Positions 63,101-64,000 of a stretch of 64,000 bases of DNA are shown piece by piece; the first letter of the stretch is position 1; each line of letters begins with the position of its first letter. The DNA is from Burkholderia ubonensis subsp. mesacidophila (GTDB lineage: Bacteria > Pseudomonadota > Gammaproteobacteria > Burkholderiales > Burkholderiaceae). A model generated the notes under the pieces. The model was given only the letters and a program-made list of their open reading frames with translations, searched no databases and was not told the DNA's origin. The position numbers were made by a program, and so were the translations under genes. Location: contig NZ_CP020738.1 of NCBI RefSeq assembly GCF_002097715.1, positions 124,001 to 188,000 of the forward strand, written 5' to 3'.

Positions 63101-64000
63101 GGCGCGTGAGCGCGCGGCGCGCGATCGAGTGCTTCCGCGAGCGCGCGCAGGCTGGCGCCGCCGAGCATCTGGGCGGGCGTCAGGTGTAGTCCCTTGCCGC
63201 GCGCCTCGACGATCGCGCGCAGCGCGCTCAGGCTGTCGCCGCCGAGCGAGAAGAAGCTGTCGTCGCGGCCGGGCTCGCGGCCGAGGATGCGGGCCCAGAC
63301 TTCGGCGAGCGCTTGCTCGGTCGGGGTGGCGGGCGGCGTGGGCGCGGCGTCGGCGTGGCAGGCGTCGTCGCTTTCGTGCGTCGTCGCGTCAGCGGCCGGC
63401 GCGATCGGCTGCGGCGCCGCGAGTCCCGGCAGCGGCAATTGCGCGATCGGCGCGTGCGGATCGCGCAGCGCCGCGTCGAGCAGCTCGGCGAAGCTTGCGA
63501 GCCAGGTGTCGGCGGCCTGCGCGTCGAGCACGTCGCAGCGATGCTCGAGCGCCGCATGCAGCGCGTCCGCGCGCGGCTCGACCATCATCGTCAGGTCGAA
63601 TTTCGCGGTGGCCGGATACACGGGCACGACGTCGATCGACAGCGTGCCGAGCCGCGGCGCGCGCAGCGGCGCGCTCTGCAGCGCGAACAGCGCGTGGAAG
63701 AGCGGCGTGTCGACCGCGTCGCGCGCATGCCGCCGCGCGACCTCGTCGAACGGCGCGCGCGAATGCGCGAACGCCTCGAGCACGACGCCGCGGCAGCGCG
63801 CGACCAGCGTCGCGAAATCGGGCTCGCCCGACACGTCGATGTCGAGCACGAGCGTATTCGCGAAGAAGCCGATCATCGGCTCGAACTCCGGGCGCAGCCG
63901 GTTCGCGACCGGCGTGCCGATCGCGAGCCGCGTCGCGCCGCTCGCGCGATGCAGCAGCGCGGCGAACGCGGCGAGCAGCACGACGAACGGCGTCGTGTCG
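57172..64000 (-). CDS. NRPS with an A-less C-T-E module, then C-A-T-E (partial)
   Basis: The gene runs off the right edge; about 2275 residues are visible. Order: C domain (C-terminal half, 63400-64000); directly after it T (SFFSLGGDSLSA, about 63130-63330) with no adenylation domain between; E (HHVAVDAFSW, FNFLGV; about 61700-63080); C (HHILLDGWS); A with positions D-A-A-T-V-A-A-V-C-K, resembling aromatic (Tyr/Phe-like) codes; T (DDYFALGGDSILA); E (HHLVMDVASW, WNYLG). The C-T-E module cannot load itself and matches the SyrE arrangement filled in trans by SyrB1/SyrC. Both E domains predict D-residues. The C-terminus ends at the overlapping start of the next NRPS. Confidence 0.88.
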   Translation of the reverse strand, partial: DTTPFVVLLAAFAALLHRASGATRLAIGTPVANRLRPEFEPMIGFFANTLVLDIDVSGEPDFATLVARCRGVVLEAFAHSRAPFDEVARRHARDAVDTPLFHALFALQSAPLRAPRLGTLSIDVVPVYPATAKFDLTMMVEPRADALHAALEHRCDVLDAQAADTWLASFAELLDAALRDPHAPIAQLPLPGLAAPQPIAPAADATTHESDDACHADAAPTPPATPTEQALAEVWARILGREPGRDDSFFSLGGDSLSALRAIVEARGKGLHLTPAQMLGGASLRALAEALDRAPRAHAPLAATQAAGEPHVDDALPPTPIVAWFAQLGLAEPNHWAQTIVVETTHAIAPEPLRDALRQLAAQHAALRQRVTLDAGRASVAFAPDDAPERFPLDVRTAANDDDARSAIASLAARLDLRNGPLARAALIRRDGAPALLALAVHHVAVDAFSWSVLLHQLAASLAGDAPPPAPAVSLADWHRAASAAALAADPAPWLALAERGFATLPTRADTKAPGLEADTRVDTWRLSPQQTARLLDSGPAGRRSRTQAILIASLCAALAPALDSERVALTLEHHGRDGEYGVDASSLVGWFTALSPIVLDGCLRDDAPLDLLASAAHALAALAPRRHEYGLARWLGASPDARQRLDAAGLPEISFNFLGVIGRPANGAFALRPDLIVGERAAANRRSFTLDVVASVIDGELRMDWRYAPQVLDPQRVHDAAQRWIARLDALLDAIAAAPRLAADHPLARLAQHEMDELAPEVADAATLASLTPLQEGMLFETSAHRASTAFHEQITAVVDGPLDLPRFAAAWQAMLARHDALRAGFVARAAGRPIQFVDAQPTLPVAWLDWSDAATPAEQDARLAQWLRDDAAQPFDLARPPLMRLAVAALGPQRHRWLWSFHHILLDGWSIPVFFRELIAIYTGRDAALPAPRRFADHLAWLALREAGATHDAWRARLAGLAPARLAAPARGPARQARHDIALTRVASDAIERLARDAGVTPSTVFDAAWALLLARSGVGADVAFGVTLSGRSSGAPGADAMIGLFINTLPLRVTLAPAQTVRTLLGRVQQALAELLSSEHERLPDILRAAGAETNDLFDTLVVFENYPVDGDFAAPDGLVFARPDYHEHTNYPVTLAIIPGERFTLRLEYDANRYPDAQAAALVERLARLVERFAATPDATLAEIGDEPAARPDSALAAPDAPLAHELFERTASRQPDAPALITPTDTLTYAALARRADTIAAHLRRLGAGPETIVGMMLPRGAHAIAALLGILKAGAAYLPLDPHYPPARLSYMLRDAGARFVIVADESTPTDADGADGITALRIADLLEAAGDAAAEHAAPPPSSLAYVIYTSGSTGEPKGVGVTHAGIANMCRAMHAGFAVDAHSRIFLFPPLTFDASVAEIFTALSSGAALVLPPEGAKQSGTSDALIDAARAGSITHVTLPPSLLAALDDADLAGVRTIVAAGEAAPAGLLARWARGRRVVNAYGPSEATVCTNMHACDAHEPLPPIGAGISGVRTVVLDEWLGVAPAGVAGEICVGGPALARGYLGRPGLTAASFVPDPTSAQPGARLYRTGDRGVMLADGSIRYLGRAGGHVKLRGYRIDPDGIAGVLLRDPSVREALVDVTESGRRPELTAFVIPRDAATFDADALRAHAARALAPHEVPARFVAVTDWPLTSSGKIDRATLRDAHAPAPRPAGDAVADAVADSPRDDVERWVRDAFRQVLGVPDARVDDDYFALGGDSILALQVGATLLRHGVKIGAGEVLELRTPRAIADVCRARVAVEARTLAPEPEPDVAEVPLAPIQRWFLERSGDAPRRFTIDVRLALAAPLDPDALTRALAALALRHDALRLRVERDANGWRQRYAPRDGAALLPLAITSGALADDAALNAYAATLQATLDPVHGPVAHAAYVPHGPTGAPELIVVAHHLVMDVASWRILLADLDAYYRAARRGEPMPAAPRSTSYRRWNGALAATAAARETERGFWESMLAATAGDAADTLGAAGRVDALDIVRLAFDADLTAQLNGPLNRVHDTRTHELLLTALARAWRDWTGDAALRLDVEGHGRQVPAGVDADVSQTVGWFTCVYPLRIESDDDWNAAIARAKALLRAVPDGGVGFGVLTQHGTLADARPRAVSWNYLGTAADGDAGALPELGARIAAGGLPDGRAPDDPVPHPLAIDAAIAAGALSIRFAYSGAPCDTTAPPDIDRLAALTDDALRSLCAHLAARLDATPTASQPPSSPLPGGEHLRPAELDALLLDLTDTE

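Noticed and set aside
1..64000. CRISPR arrays, tRNA/rRNA genes, IS transposases, SyrB2-type halogenase
   Set aside because: No regularly spaced direct repeats, no tRNA-like cloverleaf with a CCA end, no DDE transposase motifs and no halogenase-like frame were found on reading both strands.

Overview
The window looks like a high-GC Burkholderia (sensu stricto) chromosome segment. The evidence is strong G/C bias at third codon positions, a seven-gene hmqABCDEFG-type alkylquinolone operon, HxlR and LuxR-type regulators, and a large nonribosomal peptide (NRPS) locus. Species cannot be fixed from sequence reading alone; all family calls come from motifs and gene order, not database searches.

Layout. 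(1) 1-5101: the tail of a tellurite-resistance/stress (ter) operon: a partial ter-associated gene, an HpcH/HpaI-type lyase, terZ, terA, terB and two terD/terE paralogues, closed by a hairpin terminator. No terC lies between terB and terD. (2) 5116-8008: an F420-reductase-like NADP oxidoreductase divergent from an HxlR regulator, then a Tat-exported VAO-type cholesterol oxidase on the minus strand. (3) 8009-9119: about 1.1 kb of AT-rich DNA without a supportable gene, probably the left border of the biosynthetic locus. (4) 9120-22685: accessory genes of an NRPS pathway: a fused double thioesterase, two LuxR-type regulators without an obvious AHL-binding domain, a SyrC-like alpha/beta-hydrolase with a Cys nucleophile, a free-standing A-T didomain with a threonine code, and a tripartite RND efflux pump. 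A 284-bp element of nested perfect inverted repeats sits directly before the A-T gene. (5) 23194-34776: hmqABCDEFG, for 4-hydroxy-3-methyl-2-alkenylquinolines, then a GT32-type glycosyltransferase. (6) 35663-64000, minus strand: the megasynthase operon (three NRPS genes, the first running off the window, plus SDR, MbtH-like protein and aspartyl/asparaginyl hydroxylase).

How the parts may work together. The visible assembly line reads ...C-T-E / C-A-T-E // C-A(Thr-like)-T / C-A(Gln)-T-E / C-A(Gly-like)-T // C-A(Thr)-nMT-T / C-A(?)-T-TE. The first visible module has no A domain. The separate A-T(Thr) protein and the SyrC-like Cys acyltransferase are the parts syringomycin biosynthesis uses to load such a module in trans. 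I therefore propose an in-trans threonine (or Thr-derived) loading system feeding a glutamine-, glycine- and N-methyl-threonine-containing peptide. It would be regulated by the LuxR pair through dyads resembling syr-syp boxes and exported by the RND pump. The hmq operon is inserted between the accessory half and the megasynthase half, so the locus may be a two-product antimicrobial supercluster.
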